Assembly (NCBI RefSeq): GCF_000397205.1
Contig: NC_021237.1
Coordinates: forward strand, 5,768,501 to 5,832,500
Direction: 5' to 3'
Origin: Pseudomonas protegens CHA0
Lineage (GTDB): Bacteria > Pseudomonadota > Gammaproteobacteria > Pseudomonadales > Pseudomonadaceae
DNA: 64,000 bases
Shown: positions 42,220 to 51,648 of the stretch, in pieces
How the letters are laid out: every line of letters starts with the position of its first letter
How positions within the stretch are numbered: position 1 is the first letter of the stretch
The notes under the pieces: model-generated
What the model was told of the DNA's origin: nothing
Databases searched by the model: none
What the model saw: only the letters and a program-made list of their open reading frames with translations
Program-made: the position numbers and the translations under genes

Positions 42220-43923
42220 ATGAGCGACGATACCGACCTGCGCGACACCCCCGAATCCGCCACCGACCAGCCTGCCGATACCAGCCGCCGCCGCTTCCTA
42301 GGCGGCGTTGCGGTTCTGGGGGTCGGCGCCACCCTGAGCGCCTGCGGCCAGCCCGGCGAGCCAGGAGGCAAACCGCCGGTGGAACGCCCCTTGTCCCCGG
42401 CCGAACTGGACAAGGCGCTGCAGGAGCAGGTGAAAAACGTAGTGGTACTGTTCGCCGAGAACCGCAGCTTCAACAACCTGTTCGCCAACTTTCCCGGGGT
42501 GGAGAAACCGCTCTCGGCCCTCAAGCCCGAAGACTTCCAGCAGCGCGACCGCGACGGCAACCTGTTGCAGAAACTGCCGCCGATCTGGGGCGGCATTCTC
42601 CAGGTGGGCCCGCAGACCTTGGACGGCATCACCTACCCGGTGGAAACCCAGTTCCAGGAAAACCTGCCCAATGCCCCCTTCGCCCTCAAGGGGCCCAGTG
42701 GCGAGGACCTGCCCCTGGGCCTGGTGACCCGCGACCTGTGGCACGTGTTCTACCAGAACCAGATGCAGATCAACGGCGGCAAGAACGACAGCTTCGTGGC
42801 CTGGGCCGACTCCGGCGCCCTGACCATGGGCCACTACGCCCAGACCCGCTACTCCCTGCGCCTGTGGGACGTGGCTCGGGAGTTCGTGCTCTGCGACAAC
42901 TTCTTCCAGGGGGCATTCGGTGGCTCGTTCCTCAACCACCAGTACCTGATCAGCGCCAAGGTGCCGTTCTACCCCGATGCCGCCAACTCGGTGGCCAAGT
43001 CGCAGATCGCCACCCTGCAGGGCGACGACCCCAAGGGCACCCGCCTCAAGCCCCTGGACAAGTCCCCGGCCAGTGCCATGGACGGCGCTCCGCAGTTCGG
43101 TCCCAGCGCCCTGACCCCGGACGGTTACGCGGTCAATACCATGGCCCCGCCCTACTGGCCGACCTGGATCCGCGACCCGGAGCGCCCGGACTACGCCAAG
43201 CCGGACCTGCCCAGCGTACTGGTGCCTCAAACCCACGAACACATCGGCGACAAGCTGTCGAAGAAGAACGTCGACTGGGCCTGGTACGGCGGCGCCTGGC
43301 AGGCGACCCTGGAGCAGTTCAAGGATTCCGGCGGGATTCCCAAGATCCCCAACTTCCAGTACCACCACCAGCCCTTCAACTACTTCGTGCGCCAGGGCCC
43401 GGAAAACCCCGCCGAACGGGCCAAGCGCCTGCGGGACGGCGGCCTGGGGGACGAGTCGAGCACCAACAAGTTCTTCGCCGACGCCGAGGCCGGCAAGCTG
43501 CCGGCGGTGACCTTCTACAAGCCCCAGGGCAACCTCAACCTGCACGCCGGCTATGCCGATGTGGCCGCCGGCGACCGGCATATCGACCGGGCATTGAAAG
43601 TGCTGCGGGAAAGCCCGCAGTGGAAAAACATGGTGGTGATCGTCACCGTTGACGAAAACGGCGGCTGGTGGGACCACGTGGCACCGCCCCAGGGCGACCG
43701 CTGGGGCCCGGGCACGCGGATTCCGGCGCTGGTGGTATCGCCGTTCGCCCGCAAGGGCACGGTGGACCACACGGTCTACGACACCGCCTCGATCCTGCGG
43801 CTGATCACCCGGGTGTTCCAGCTGGAAACCCTGGACGGCATCAAGGAACGTGACCAGGCCATGATCGCCCGGGGCCAGAAGCCCATGGGCGACCTGACCA
43901 ACGCCCTGCACTTCACGGCCTGA
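42220..43923 (+). CDS. acpA: AcpA-type acid phosphatase (phosphoesterase family, Tat-exported)
   Basis: A 567-residue phosphoesterase with AAGGAG before ATG 42220. The N-terminus has a twin-arginine signal (SRRRFLGGVAVLGVGATLSA) ending in a lipobox-like LSAC, so it is exported folded through Tat and possibly lipid-anchored. FAENRSFNNLFANFPG is the metal/nucleophile motif shared with AcpA and PLC-type enzymes, and VTVDENGGWWDHVAPPQGDR the second metal site. It may release phosphate from organic esters. Distinguishing acid phosphatase from phospholipase C is not certain. Confidence 0.85.
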   Translation: MSDDTDLRDTPESATDQPADTSRRRFLGGVAVLGVGATLSACGQPGEPGGKPPVERPLSPAELDKALQEQVKNVVVLFAENRSFNNLFANFPGVEKPLSALKPEDFQQRDRDGNLLQKLPPIWGGILQVGPQTLDGITYPVETQFQENLPNAPFALKGPSGEDLPLGLVTRDLWHVFYQNQMQINGGKNDSFVAWADSGALTMGHYAQTRYSLRLWDVAREFVLCDNFFQGAFGGSFLNHQYLISAKVPFYPDAANSVAKSQIATLQGDDPKGTRLKPLDKSPASAMDGAPQFGPSALTPDGYAVNTMAPPYWPTWIRDPERPDYAKPDLPSVLVPQTHEHIGDKLSKKNVDWAWYGGAWQATLEQFKDSGGIPKIPNFQYHHQPFNYFVRQGPENPAERAKRLRDGGLGDESSTNKFFADAEAGKLPAVTFYKPQGNLNLHAGYADVAAGDRHIDRALKVLRESPQWKNMVVIVTVDENGGWWDHVAPPQGDRWGPGTRIPALVVSPFARKGTVDHTVYDTASILRLITRVFQLETLDGIKERDQAMIARGQKPMGDLTNALHFTA

Positions 43924-43956
43924 CCCCGGCCGGGCCCGCAACGGGCCCACCTGCCA

Positions 43957-43995
43957 CCGCAGAACCGAAACCCAAGCCCGGCTTCGGTTCTGCGG
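43957..43995. terminator. Hairpin after acpA
   Basis: CCGCAGAACCGAA and TTCGGTTCTGCGG form a 13-bp perfect stem with a 13-base loop, about 35 bases past the acpA stop. No T-run follows. Likely transcript end or stabiliser before hscC. Confidence 0.6.
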
Positions 43996-44115
43996 CACCG
44001 GCACAAATGATAGCCATATAACATCACCCACTTTACCCATCCACCCGGCGGGTAATATCCTGCGCACCACCTATTTGTTTCATCTGTTTTCCGATTGGAA
44101 AGGGAGTTCGTCGTC

Positions 44116-45813
44116 ATGATCGTAGGTATCGACCTGGGGACCACCAACAGCCTGGTCGCGGTCTGGCGCGAAACCGCCAGCGAGCTGGTGCCCAATGCCC
44201 TGGGCGAACTGCTGACCCCCAGCGTGGTGGGCCTGGACGACGAAGGCCGGATCCTGGTGGGGCAAGCCGCCAGGGAGCGCCTGCACACGCACCCGCAGCT
44301 CACCACGGCGCTGTTCAAGCGCTACATGGGCAGCGCCACCGAAGTGCGCCTGGGGGAACGTACCTACCGCCCCGAAGAACTCTCGGCCCTGGTGCTCAAG
44401 AGCCTCAAGGAAGACGTTGAGCGGGCCTATGGCGAACCGGTGGAGGAAGCGGTGATCAGCGTGCCAGCCTACTTCAGCGATGCCCAGCGCAAGGCCACGC
44501 GGATTGCCGGCGAACTGGCCGGGCTCAAGGTGGAAAAACTGATCAACGAACCCACCGCGGCAGCCCTGGCCTACGGCCTGCACCAGCGTGACCGGGAAAC
44601 CTCGTTCCTGGTCTTCGACCTCGGTGGCGGCACCTTCGACGTGTCGATTCTGGAGCTGTTCGACGGGGTCATGGAAGTCCGCGCCAGCGCCGGCGACAAC
44701 TTCCTCGGCGGCGAGGACTTCGACAACCTGCTGCTGGAACACTTCCTCGAACAGCAGGCCCAGGCCGCGGGCTTTCCCGAACGCCAGAGCGTGCTCCAGG
44801 CACTGCGCCGGGAAGCCGAGCGCGTGCGCCGCGCCCTCGGCCAGGAGCCCAGTGCCGAATTCAGCCTGCGGGTCGATGGCCGGCAATGGACCCAGACCAT
44901 CACCCAGGCGCAACTGGCCAGCCTCTATGCGCCGCTGCTGGAACGCCTGCGGGCGCCCATCGAACGCGCCCTGCGCGATGCACGGATCCGCGTCAGCGAC
45001 CTGGATGAAATCCTCCTGGTGGGCGGCGCCACCCGCATGCCCCTGGTGCGCAAGCTGGCGGCCGGGCTGTTCGGGCGCTTTCCCTCCATCAGCCTCGATC
45101 CCGACCAAGTGGTGGCCCAGGGCGCGGCGGTCCAGGCGGCCCTCAAGGCACGCTCGGCGGCCCTGGAAGAAGTGGTGCTGACCGACGTCTGCTCCTACAC
45201 CCTGGGGATCGAGACCTCCCAGCAATACGGCAACCAGATCGAGAGCGGGCACTACCTGCCGATCATCGAGCGCAACAGCGTGGTGCCGGTAAGCCGGGTC
45301 AAGACCGTGCAGACCTTGCATGACAACCAGGAGCAGGTGCTGCTGAAGATCTTCCAGGGCGAAAGCCGCCTGGTGCGCGACAACGTCGCCCTGGGCCAGC
45401 TGGAAATGCGCGTGCCCAAGCGCCCCGCCGGCGAAGTCTCGTTGGACGTGCGCTTCACCTACGACATCAACGGCCTGCTGGAAGCCCAGGTGAGCATCCC
45501 GCTGACCGGGGAAAGCCATTCCCTGGTGATCGAAAACAACCCCGGCGTGCTGACTCCGGAAGAAATCCAGGAGCGCCTCAAGGCCCTGGCGCAATTGAAG
45601 ATTCACCCCCGCGACCAGCAGGTCAACACGCTGCTCAGCGCCCGACTGGAACGCCTGTATCAGGAGAGCCTGGGGGAGTTGCGCGAACAGATCGGCTATT
45701 GGGCCGGGCAATTCCAGCAAGTGCTGGAAACCCAGGACGAGCGCAAGATCCGCGAAGTGCGCAGCCAGCTCAGTGAACAGCTGCAACACCTGGAAAACGG
45801 CCACTGGCACTGA
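44116..45813 (+). CDS. hscC: Hsp70-family chaperone HscC
   Basis: A 565-residue Hsp70 homologue, shorter than DnaK (about 640) and lacking its EEVD-like tail and lid length, as expected for HscC. The ATPase domain shows [19 protein letters not shown] at the N-terminus, [14 protein letters not shown], and [15 protein letters not shown]; the substrate domain has [16 protein letters not shown] before it and [20 protein letters not shown] strands after. The start is ATG 44116 behind AAAGGGAG. A J-protein gene follows after 11 bases, making an Hsp70-J pair. In E. coli HscC works with membrane J-proteins DjlB/DjlC. Confidence 0.92.
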   Translation: MIVGIDLGTTNSLVAVWRETASELVPNALGELLTPSVVGLDDEGRILVGQAARERLHTHPQLTTALFKRYMGSATEVRLGERTYRPEELSALVLKSLKEDVERAYGEPVEEAVISVPAYFSDAQRKATRIAGELAGLKVEKLINEPTAAALAYGLHQRDRETSFLVFDLGGGTFDVSILELFDGVMEVRASAGDNFLGGEDFDNLLLEHFLEQQAQAAGFPERQSVLQALRREAERVRRALGQEPSAEFSLRVDGRQWTQTITQAQLASLYAPLLERLRAPIERALRDARIRVSDLDEILLVGGATRMPLVRKLAAGLFGRFPSISLDPDQVVAQGAAVQAALKARSAALEEVVLTDVCSYTLGIETSQQYGNQIESGHYLPIIERNSVVPVSRVKTVQTLHDNQEQVLLKIFQGESRLVRDNVALGQLEMRVPKRPAGEVSLDVRFTYDINGLLEAQVSIPLTGESHSLVIENNPGVLTPEEIQERLKALAQLKIHPRDQQVNTLLSARLERLYQESLGELREQIGYWAGQFQQVLETQDERKIREVRSQLSEQLQHLENGHWH

Positions 45814-45824
45814 GGAGCGGCAAC

Positions 45825-47546
45825 ATGGATTGCTGGTCCCTGCTGGAGTTGCCCGAGGACGCCGACGAACGCAGCATCAAGCGCAGCTATGCCCGGCAGT
45901 TGAAGATCACCCGTCCGGACGAGGATGCCGAAGGCTTCCAGCGCCTGCGTGAAGCCTATGAGCGGGCGCTGCAACTGGCCCGCTGGCGGGAAGAGATCGC
46001 GGATGAAGTCGCGGTGATCCAGACCGCCTCCACTAAGGCACCGCCCCCGGACAACCTGCAGGCCTGGTCGGGCCTGATAGAGATGGACGTGGCCGCCCCG
46101 CGGCCAACGCCGAGGGGCCCTTCCCAGGCCCAGCAATGGGCCAGCCTGCTTGAAGACGTCCCCCTGTCCGTCGAACCGCTGGCGGACTGGGTCCCGCCCG
46201 CCCCGCAGGATCCCGCCCCCCTACCCGCTCCAGCCACTAGCGCATTGCCGCTGCTCAAGGGGCTGAGCGTAGAGAGCCTGCCAGAGCGCTGGCAACAGGC
46301 TCGGCTGCAGGGCTGCGAGGACGATTTCCTGCAGCGCCTGCTGGTGGCGTGCTGCGCCCACCCCGAGCAATACGCCGCGATCATCGGCTGGGCCGCCGAG
46401 CATCTGGACTGGCTGACACCCTGGCAACAACCGCCCATGGAGGCCTGGCAAGAGGCATTCCTGGTCAAGACGCTGTTGCAGGAATACCGCCGGACGCTGG
46501 AAGCGTTGCTGCAAGCCGGCCAGGAGCGGGCCTTCCTCGAACGCCTGACGAGCTACTGCGCACAACCCTGGCTGCGGATCTTCGATCATCGCCAGAACTG
46601 GCAGCATGAAATGCTGCAGTTGCTGCAGCAGCAAGCCTGGCAGGTACCCTTGTTCGATCGGGTATGCCAGTTGTTCGGCTGGGACGAAAGCCGTGGCAAC
46701 ACCCCTGAACCGGCGTGGCTCTGGCAGTCGCTGATCGAGCGCTGCCAGCAGGAGGCCTTCTATCAGAAGCTGCTGGCCAACGCCGGGGAACCCGGCGAAG
46801 CGACGCCGGACGTTGCCGCGGCTCGCCTGCTGCTGAACCCCATGCCTCGACGTCGTCAGGTCGCCCTGACCCGGCACTTCGAAGACGAACATTGGCAGGC
46901 CTGCATGGAGCTGTCGCAGACCCTGGCCTCACGTTTCCCGGCGCTGCTGGAGCGGCTGCCTCGCAGCGATGTGTTTTTCTGGCAGAACCTGATGCCGCGT
47001 CCGCAGGGCGTGGACAGCTGGATCAGGTCAGGGGTCGCCATGGGGCTGGCCCTGAGCCTGTACTTCATGAACAAGCCCCAACACAGCAAAGAACTTGCAG
47101 TGATGATGGGGCTGTTCTGTGGGGGTGTCCTGGCGATTTTCGGGCTGATCCTGCTCAACACCTGGGCCCCTGCGATCGCCCGCCTGCTGGCCATCGACCT
47201 GTGGTTGAGCGAGCGCCTGGTGCCCAAGCGCCTGAATCCGCACCAGCACTGGCTGGTGCTGCGCCACGGGGTGCCGCAAGCGGTCATGCTGGGCCTGTTC
47301 GGCTATTGGCTGGGGGCCCTGGGGATACTGGCCTACCTGGGCTTTGTGCTGATCGGCCTGCTGCATTCGCGGCGCATCGGCCAGCCGGACCCGGATTTCT
47401 GTGCCCGCAGCCCCTGGCTGGGCGCCTTGCACTGGAATCACTTCAGCCCCTGGCAGCCGATCTATCTGGTCGTCATGATCGTGGTCATCCGGGTCTGTCA
47501 GCTCCATGCCCCGGAGTTTCCCTGGACGCGCCTCATGCCTGGTTGA
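45825..47546 (+). CDS. Membrane-anchored J-domain protein, probable HscC partner
   Basis: A 573-residue protein. An N-terminal J-like domain (about 1-60: DERSIKRSYARQLKITRPDE) has RPD where the canonical HPD tripeptide is expected, and DAEGFQRLREAYERALQL follows. A Pro-rich linker (about 95-140) and a long helical middle precede several hydrophobic segments in the last 170 residues (near 405, 440, 500, 520, 555), so the C-terminus is membrane-embedded. Position 11 bases after hscC makes it the likely co-chaperone, like DjlB/DjlC. The substrate is unknown. Confidence 0.8.
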   Translation: MDCWSLLELPEDADERSIKRSYARQLKITRPDEDAEGFQRLREAYERALQLARWREEIADEVAVIQTASTKAPPPDNLQAWSGLIEMDVAAPRPTPRGPSQAQQWASLLEDVPLSVEPLADWVPPAPQDPAPLPAPATSALPLLKGLSVESLPERWQQARLQGCEDDFLQRLLVACCAHPEQYAAIIGWAAEHLDWLTPWQQPPMEAWQEAFLVKTLLQEYRRTLEALLQAGQERAFLERLTSYCAQPWLRIFDHRQNWQHEMLQLLQQQAWQVPLFDRVCQLFGWDESRGNTPEPAWLWQSLIERCQQEAFYQKLLANAGEPGEATPDVAAARLLLNPMPRRRQVALTRHFEDEHWQACMELSQTLASRFPALLERLPRSDVFFWQNLMPRPQGVDSWIRSGVAMGLALSLYFMNKPQHSKELAVMMGLFCGGVLAIFGLILLNTWAPAIARLLAIDLWLSERLVPKRLNPHQHWLVLRHGVPQAVMLGLFGYWLGALGILAYLGFVLIGLLHSRRIGQPDPDFCARSPWLGALHWNHFSPWQPIYLVVMIVVIRVCQLHAPEFPWTRLMPG

Positions 47547-47662
47547 ACCCTGCGCGGCCGGGGCAATGGATATTTTTTCACTCCCGGCTGTTTCTCCGCT
47601 CGGTGCTGTTTCAGTATGTCTTGCCCCCCTTCGAAGGGGTTCACGCTGAAAAGGATCTGAGC

Positions 47663-48835
47663 ATGTTCAAATTCGCAGGAATGACCCTGGCGCTGACCGC
47701 TGCTGCCCTGAGCGCGACGGCACAGGCCGATGTCGAAGTCGATCTGGGCAGCCCCCAGCGCGTCACCCAACTCTTCGCCTACCCCAACAACTGCAACGTG
47801 ATCTGCTATCGCAACTGGACCCTGGAGGAGACGGTGGCTCACTACCTGACCCAGAGCGTGCAGCGTGACGGCTACAGCGCTGCAAAAGTCAGTGTCAAGA
47901 CCACCGGCGATAAGGTCCTGGCCTCCATCAGCGGTGTGCCGGACGGCTACGACAAGCCCCTGAGTGCCCTGCTGGATGCCGGCGACCTGGCCTACAAGGG
48001 CGCCAGCCAGCTCAATGCCGATGGCAAATGGGCCTACAGCTGGTACCTGTTCCTGCCCCTGGGCATGGCCCTGGAAAACCGCAAGAGCGTCGAGCTGCTG
48101 CACTTCCCGCCGGACTATTCATTGACCCAGGCCCAGGACTATCTGGAGTCGGCCACCACCGACCGCTGGGCAACCCTGTTGACGGCCAACGGCATCGCCG
48201 CCGAGCAGACCCCGGCCTACCAGACCATCGTCGACATCGCGCCGATTGCCGCGCCATCGAGTGCCGGCAAGGACCTGGAGGGGGTCTACAGCTACTTCAA
48301 CAGCTACCAGACCAGCATGGTCAAGCAGGTCAGCCAGAGTACCAGCGGCGCGGCCCTGCCGATGGTGGCCTTCGGCGCACCGGTGCGCAATTGGCTCAAG
48401 CAGCAGTACGGGGTCACGGTGAATGTGCTGGGCCTGGCACAGATCAGCCCCAGCGAGGGGGTCAAGGTGCCGGTGCTGGGCTCCAACCACCCGAGCTATA
48501 TCTGGTACGCGGCAGACCCGGCGAACTACGACGATGACCAGGCCAAGGCCGATGCCGCGGGGTTGAAAGTGATGGGCCAGGACCTGAGCGCGGCCTGCTG
48601 GCAGGCCGGCATGGGCAGCAAGCCGGGAACCGATCCCAGTACGCTGCTGAGCAGTTGCACCCAGACCTGGCAGGTGACGCAGAAAGTGCAGACCTGCGAG
48701 CTGTTCTACACCTCGGTGCGCAAGCTGAGCGAGCAGCAAGCCGCGGCCAAATGCACCAGTGCACCGGTCAAGACCCAGCTCAACCAGCTCAAGGCCCCGG
48801 CACCGGCGCCAAGCACCGAGGTACCGCACCTCTGA
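47663..48835 (+). CDS. Secreted protein of unknown function, downstream of hscC-J
   Basis: A 390-residue protein from ATG 47663 with AAGGAT before it and a signal peptide (cut after TAQA, about residue 22). The mature part has six Cys (NNCNVICYRNWTLEE, AACWQAG, LSSCTQTW, VQTCELF, KCTSAP), enough for three disulfides, and a Pro-rich C-terminal tail. No domain I recognise. It lies 116 bases after the J-protein on the same strand and may belong to the same transcription unit, but a functional link is unproven. The frame upstream of 47663 is a shadow of the J gene. Confidence 0.75.
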   Translation: MFKFAGMTLALTAAALSATAQADVEVDLGSPQRVTQLFAYPNNCNVICYRNWTLEETVAHYLTQSVQRDGYSAAKVSVKTTGDKVLASISGVPDGYDKPLSALLDAGDLAYKGASQLNADGKWAYSWYLFLPLGMALENRKSVELLHFPPDYSLTQAQDYLESATTDRWATLLTANGIAAEQTPAYQTIVDIAPIAAPSSAGKDLEGVYSYFNSYQTSMVKQVSQSTSGAALPMVAFGAPVRNWLKQQYGVTVNVLGLAQISPSEGVKVPVLGSNHPSYIWYAADPANYDDDQAKADAAGLKVMGQDLSAACWQAGMGSKPGTDPSTLLSSCTQTWQVTQKVQTCELFYTSVRKLSEQQAAAKCTSAPVKTQLNQLKAPAPAPSTEVPHL

Positions 48836-48848
48836 GCCGGCCGCTCAA

Positions 48849-48945
48849 CCTGTAGCCGCTGCCGCAGGCTGCGATCGACCCGCAGGGTCGCGGTGCTCTG
48901 ACAGAGCCCGCAAGCCTGCGCCCTATCGCCGCCTGCGGCCAGCGA
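48849..48945. repeat. Intergenic repeat cluster
   Basis: TGTAGCCGCTGCCGCAGG, GACCCGCAGGGTC and GCCGCCTGCGGC lie within about 100 bases between the secreted-protein and carbonic anhydrase stops. They are short palindromic units related to the repeat at 25828. Confidence 0.65.
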
Positions 48946-48948
48946 CGA

Positions 48949-49593
48949 TCAGACCGCGCCCACCGGACGCAGCCGATACTGCGGCGGCAACTGCTCGAAG
49001 CCGCTGATGGTGGCGTTCAGGCTCTTCCAGCGACCGTCCTTGATGCCGTAGATGCAACCGTGGATCGACAGGCTCTGCCCGCGATGCCAGGCGTTCTGCA
49101 CGATGCTGGTATGGCCGACGTTGGCCACCTGCTGGATCACGTTCAGTTCGCACAGACGGTCGACCCGCTCTTCTTCCGTGGGCAACTGCCCCAGCGCTTC
49201 ACGGTGCTCGTAGTACAGGTCGCGGATCGAACGCAGCCAGCCGTCGATCAGGCCCAGCTGGCGATCCTGCATAGAGGCGCGCACGCCGCCACAGCCGTAG
49301 TGGCCGGTAACCAGGATGTGCTTGACCTTGAGTACATCCACCGCGTACTGGATCACCGACAGGCAATTGAGGTCGGTGTGCAGTACCACGTTGGCCACGT
49401 TGCGGTGCACGAACAGATCGCCCGGCAGCATGCCGACGATCTCGTTGGCCGGCACCCGCGCGTCCGAACAGCCGATCCACAGGTATTCCGGGGTCTGCTG
49501 GCGAGCCAGTTTGGAGAAGAAGTCCGGATCTTCCTGCTTGATCGCTTCAGCCCAACGCTCGTTGTTATCAATCAGATCTTGTAGTTCGTTCAT
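48949..49593 (-). CDS. can: Beta-class carbonic anhydrase
   Basis: A 214-residue zinc enzyme interconverting CO2 and bicarbonate in the cytoplasm. Zinc-site residues Cys42, Asp44, His98 and Cys101 are in WIGCSDARVPANEIVG and VTGHYGCGGVRASMQD, with the same numbering as E. coli Can. The Asp/Arg dyad (Asp44-Arg46) is intact. From ATG 49593 the length is standard for the can type. Divergent from a small acidic protein at 49749. Confidence 0.95.
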   Translation of the reverse strand: MNELQDLIDNNERWAEAIKQEDPDFFSKLARQQTPEYLWIGCSDARVPANEIVGMLPGDLFVHRNVANVVLHTDLNCLSVIQYAVDVLKVKHILVTGHYGCGGVRASMQDRQLGLIDGWLRSIRDLYYEHREALGQLPTEEERVDRLCELNVIQQVANVGHTSIVQNAWHRGQSLSIHGCIYGIKDGRWKSLNATISGFEQLPPQYRLRPVGAV

Positions 49594-49748
49594 GCTGTGA
49601 AGCCTCAAGAATGATGCGCTGCTTTGACAGACGGCCGCCCGTCGAGGTCACGCCTATTGCTACAGATACCGGCCATCCCTTGCGGGGGAATCTTCAGGGG
49701 CGTGCAAGGGTCCACCCTTTATCCAGTCCCGAAGTATGAGTAATCGCC

Positions 49749-50081
49749 ATGAACGAATCACGACGCCCCTACAACGCCCCCCAGCCCGAGCCCATCGACG
49801 ACGATCAGGACCGCATGGGCTCCATGGAGGAGCTGCATTTCGATGACGACGAACCCGCCGCCCGCGCCAGCAACCGCGTCACGGACGACGGTGCAAGCGA
49901 TGATGACCTGAGCCCGGAAACCCTGATTCGCGAAGACGGCGCCCGCTCCGCCCATGAGGCCGGTGCCGACAAACCGGCCGATTGGGACCTGAGTATTGTC
50001 GAAGAAGAGAACATTGGTGGCGGCAATGGCCTGGATGAAGCCGAACTGGCCCGCCGCGACCCGCTGGACGGCAAGCCCTGA
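49749..50081 (+). CDS. Small highly acidic protein
   Basis: A 110-residue protein with 32 Asp/Glu residues (about 29 percent), few aromatic residues and no Cys, probably mostly disordered (IDDDQDRMGSMEELHFDDDE, then VTDDGASDDDLSPETL). It has no signal peptide or membrane segment. Similar proteins are often labelled serine kinase/phosphatase in pseudomonads, but I see no kinase or phosphatase motif. It is divergent from can, with 155 bases between starts. Confidence 0.7.
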   Translation: MNESRRPYNAPQPEPIDDDQDRMGSMEELHFDDDEPAARASNRVTDDGASDDDLSPETLIREDGARSAHEAGADKPADWDLSIVEEENIGGGNGLDEAELARRDPLDGKP

Positions 50082-50111
50082 GCCCTGCACCGCATTCAAT
50101 GACGCGCTCTC

Positions 50112-50197
50112 CCGCAGGAGCCGGCTTGCCGGCGAAGAGGCCCTCAAGCCGTGCATCGCCCCGAATGGCGCCTTCGCTGGCAAGCCAGATCCTACAG
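50112..50197. repeat. REP repeat pair
   Basis: GCAGGAGCCGGCTTGCCGGC is followed about 55 bases later by the inverted partner TTCGCTGGCAAGCCAGATCC. This is a REPIN-like pair of Pseudomonas REP elements in the gap between the acidic protein and rimI. Confidence 0.8.
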
Positions 50198-50219
50198 CGG
50201 CCCGCGTGCGGTTAGAGGC

Positions 50220-50672
50220 TCAGTCGACCAGCGTACAGGCCATGACCAGGGCGTCTTCGCGACCGCCTACCGCCGGGTAGTAGTCGCGGCGGCGCCCCAC
50301 TTCATTGAAGCCATAACGCTCGTATAACCGATAGGCGGTCTGGTTGCTGGAGCGCACTTCCAGGAAACACTCCCGGGCGTCCTTCTGGTAGGCGCGCTTC
50401 ATCAGCTCTTCCAGCAACCGCAGGCCCAGGCCGCGGCCCTGGCTTTCCGGCTTGACGGTGATGTTCAGCAGATGCGCTTCGTCGATGATCACCTGGATCA
50501 CCCCGTGGCCCACTTGCTGGCTGCCTTCGAACATCAGCCAGACCTCGTAGGACTTGAAGGCATCCATGAAAATGCCCCGGGTCCAGGGGTGGCTGAACGC
50601 CGCATATTCGATTTTCAGGATGCTATCCAGGTCCGCTTCGGTGGCCAGGCGGAAGGTCAACGCGTCACTCAT
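50220..50672 (-). CDS. rimI: Ribosomal protein S18-alanine N-acetyltransferase
   Basis: A 150-residue GNAT enzyme, RimI type. The acetyl-CoA motif is ITVKPESQGRGLGLRLLEEL, preceded by HLLNITVKPESQG, and followed by ECFLEVRSSNQTAYRLYERY with the catalytic Glu and Tyr positions of RimI. It acetylates the N-terminal Ala of S18. Its ATG overlaps the upstream psi-like gene's TGA by four bases. The holD-rimI order is the same as in E. coli. Confidence 0.92.
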   Translation of the reverse strand: MSDALTFRLATEADLDSILKIEYAAFSHPWTRGIFMDAFKSYEVWLMFEGSQQVGHGVIQVIIDEAHLLNITVKPESQGRGLGLRLLEELMKRAYQKDARECFLEVRSSNQTAYRLYERYGFNEVGRRRDYYPAVGGREDALVMACTLVD

Positions 50673-51469
50673 TGGTCATTTTGCTCATCAGTGCTTTTCC
50701 AGCGCGTCATCAAGCGACGCATGGCTTGCCAGACATCAGCCTTACGCTGTGGCTCTTCCATCAATAGTTCCAGGCCAGGCAGGGCCCAGGCCGAACCCAG
50801 GCCTTCGACCTGGAGTTCGCGGTTGTAGGATTCGGCATTCGCCTCGCCGGCAAATCGCACCGCCGGCAGGCCGATCAGCCACAGACAGACACAGGGTTCC
50901 TGCTCGATCCGCACGCCGACAAAGGCCTGGACGAAATCCCGCGCAGCCTCGGGGCCCTGGTCCAGGTTGCCCCGGGTCAGCATCGGCCAGCGCACCGGCT
51001 CGGCGAGGATCTGCGGGCTGTCCGGCAGGCCGGCGGCGCGCAGCATGTCCTTGAGCAACAGGTAGGCCGGGTCGCGGCTCTGGAAGGCTTCGCCTGTGGG
51101 TAACTCCACCAGCAGCAGGCAACGGCCGGCCCGCAGCAACTGCAAGGCAAAACGCGGCGGCGGTACCACCGGGGCCTTGACCACCGGGGCCGGGGCCTCT
51201 TCGCCCTCGGTCGGCGCCTTGCTGGCTGGGCGCGCAGGGGCGGTGGAGGGGCGCGGCACCTCGATCTTCGGCCGTTCGACGTTCCTTGCCGCCGGCGCCG
51301 CGGGGGCCTTGGCCTCGACCACAGGGGCAGGCGGCGCCTCCACCTCCGGTTCCGGCAGGGCCAGCAACTCGGGGCGCGAAGGGGCGGCAAAGGGCAATTC
51401 GCTGCGCGGCAGCCAACTGACCACCTGCATGGCGGACAGATAAGCGCGACGACGGGACTCGATAAGCAA
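50669..51469 (-). CDS. holD: Probable DNA polymerase III psi subunit (HolD), often mislabelled TonB-like
   Basis: A 266-residue protein with a disordered, Pro/Ala-rich middle (about 40-100), which explains TonB-type labels. The N-terminus SRRRAYLSAMQVVSWLPRSE resembles E. coli HolD (RRDWQLQQLGITQWSLRRPG), and the C-terminal part (about 105-245) has LRAGRCLLLVEL and LKDMLRAAGLPDSPQ, similar in type to psi. Direct coupling to rimI, as in E. coli, is strong context. Pseudomonads are known to have a cryptic psi subunit. A TTG at 51469 keeps the N-terminal motif; ATG 51430 would remove part of it. Confidence 0.65.
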   Translation of the reverse strand: MLIESRRRAYLSAMQVVSWLPRSELPFAAPSRPELLALPEPEVEAPPAPVVEAKAPAAPAARNVERPKIEVPRPSTAPARPASKAPTEGEEAPAPVVKAPVVPPPRFALQLLRAGRCLLLVELPTGEAFQSRDPAYLLLKDMLRAAGLPDSPQILAEPVRWPMLTRGNLDQGPEAARDFVQAFVGVRIEQEPCVCLWLIGLPAVRFAGEANAESYNRELQVEGLGSAWALPGLELLMEEPQRKADVWQAMRRLMTRWKSTDEQNDQ

Positions 51470-51648
51470 AGGTCGGCCACTTGTGGATAACTGAGGAGGG
51501 GGATTCTACCGTCCTTCGCCGAAGATCGCCCGCAGTTGATTGCGCACAAAAGCGACTGTCCGTCTCATACCTGGACCTGGGGGTGAATCGTCAGCCCCCT
51601 GATGCAGTACAATCGCCGCTTTTCATTGCCAACCAGCCGGCCATTCCG

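Noticed and set aside
50669..51469. TonB energy transducer
   Set aside because: Only a Pro-rich stretch recalls TonB. There is no N-terminal membrane anchor or C-terminal TonB domain, and the gene is coupled to rimI.
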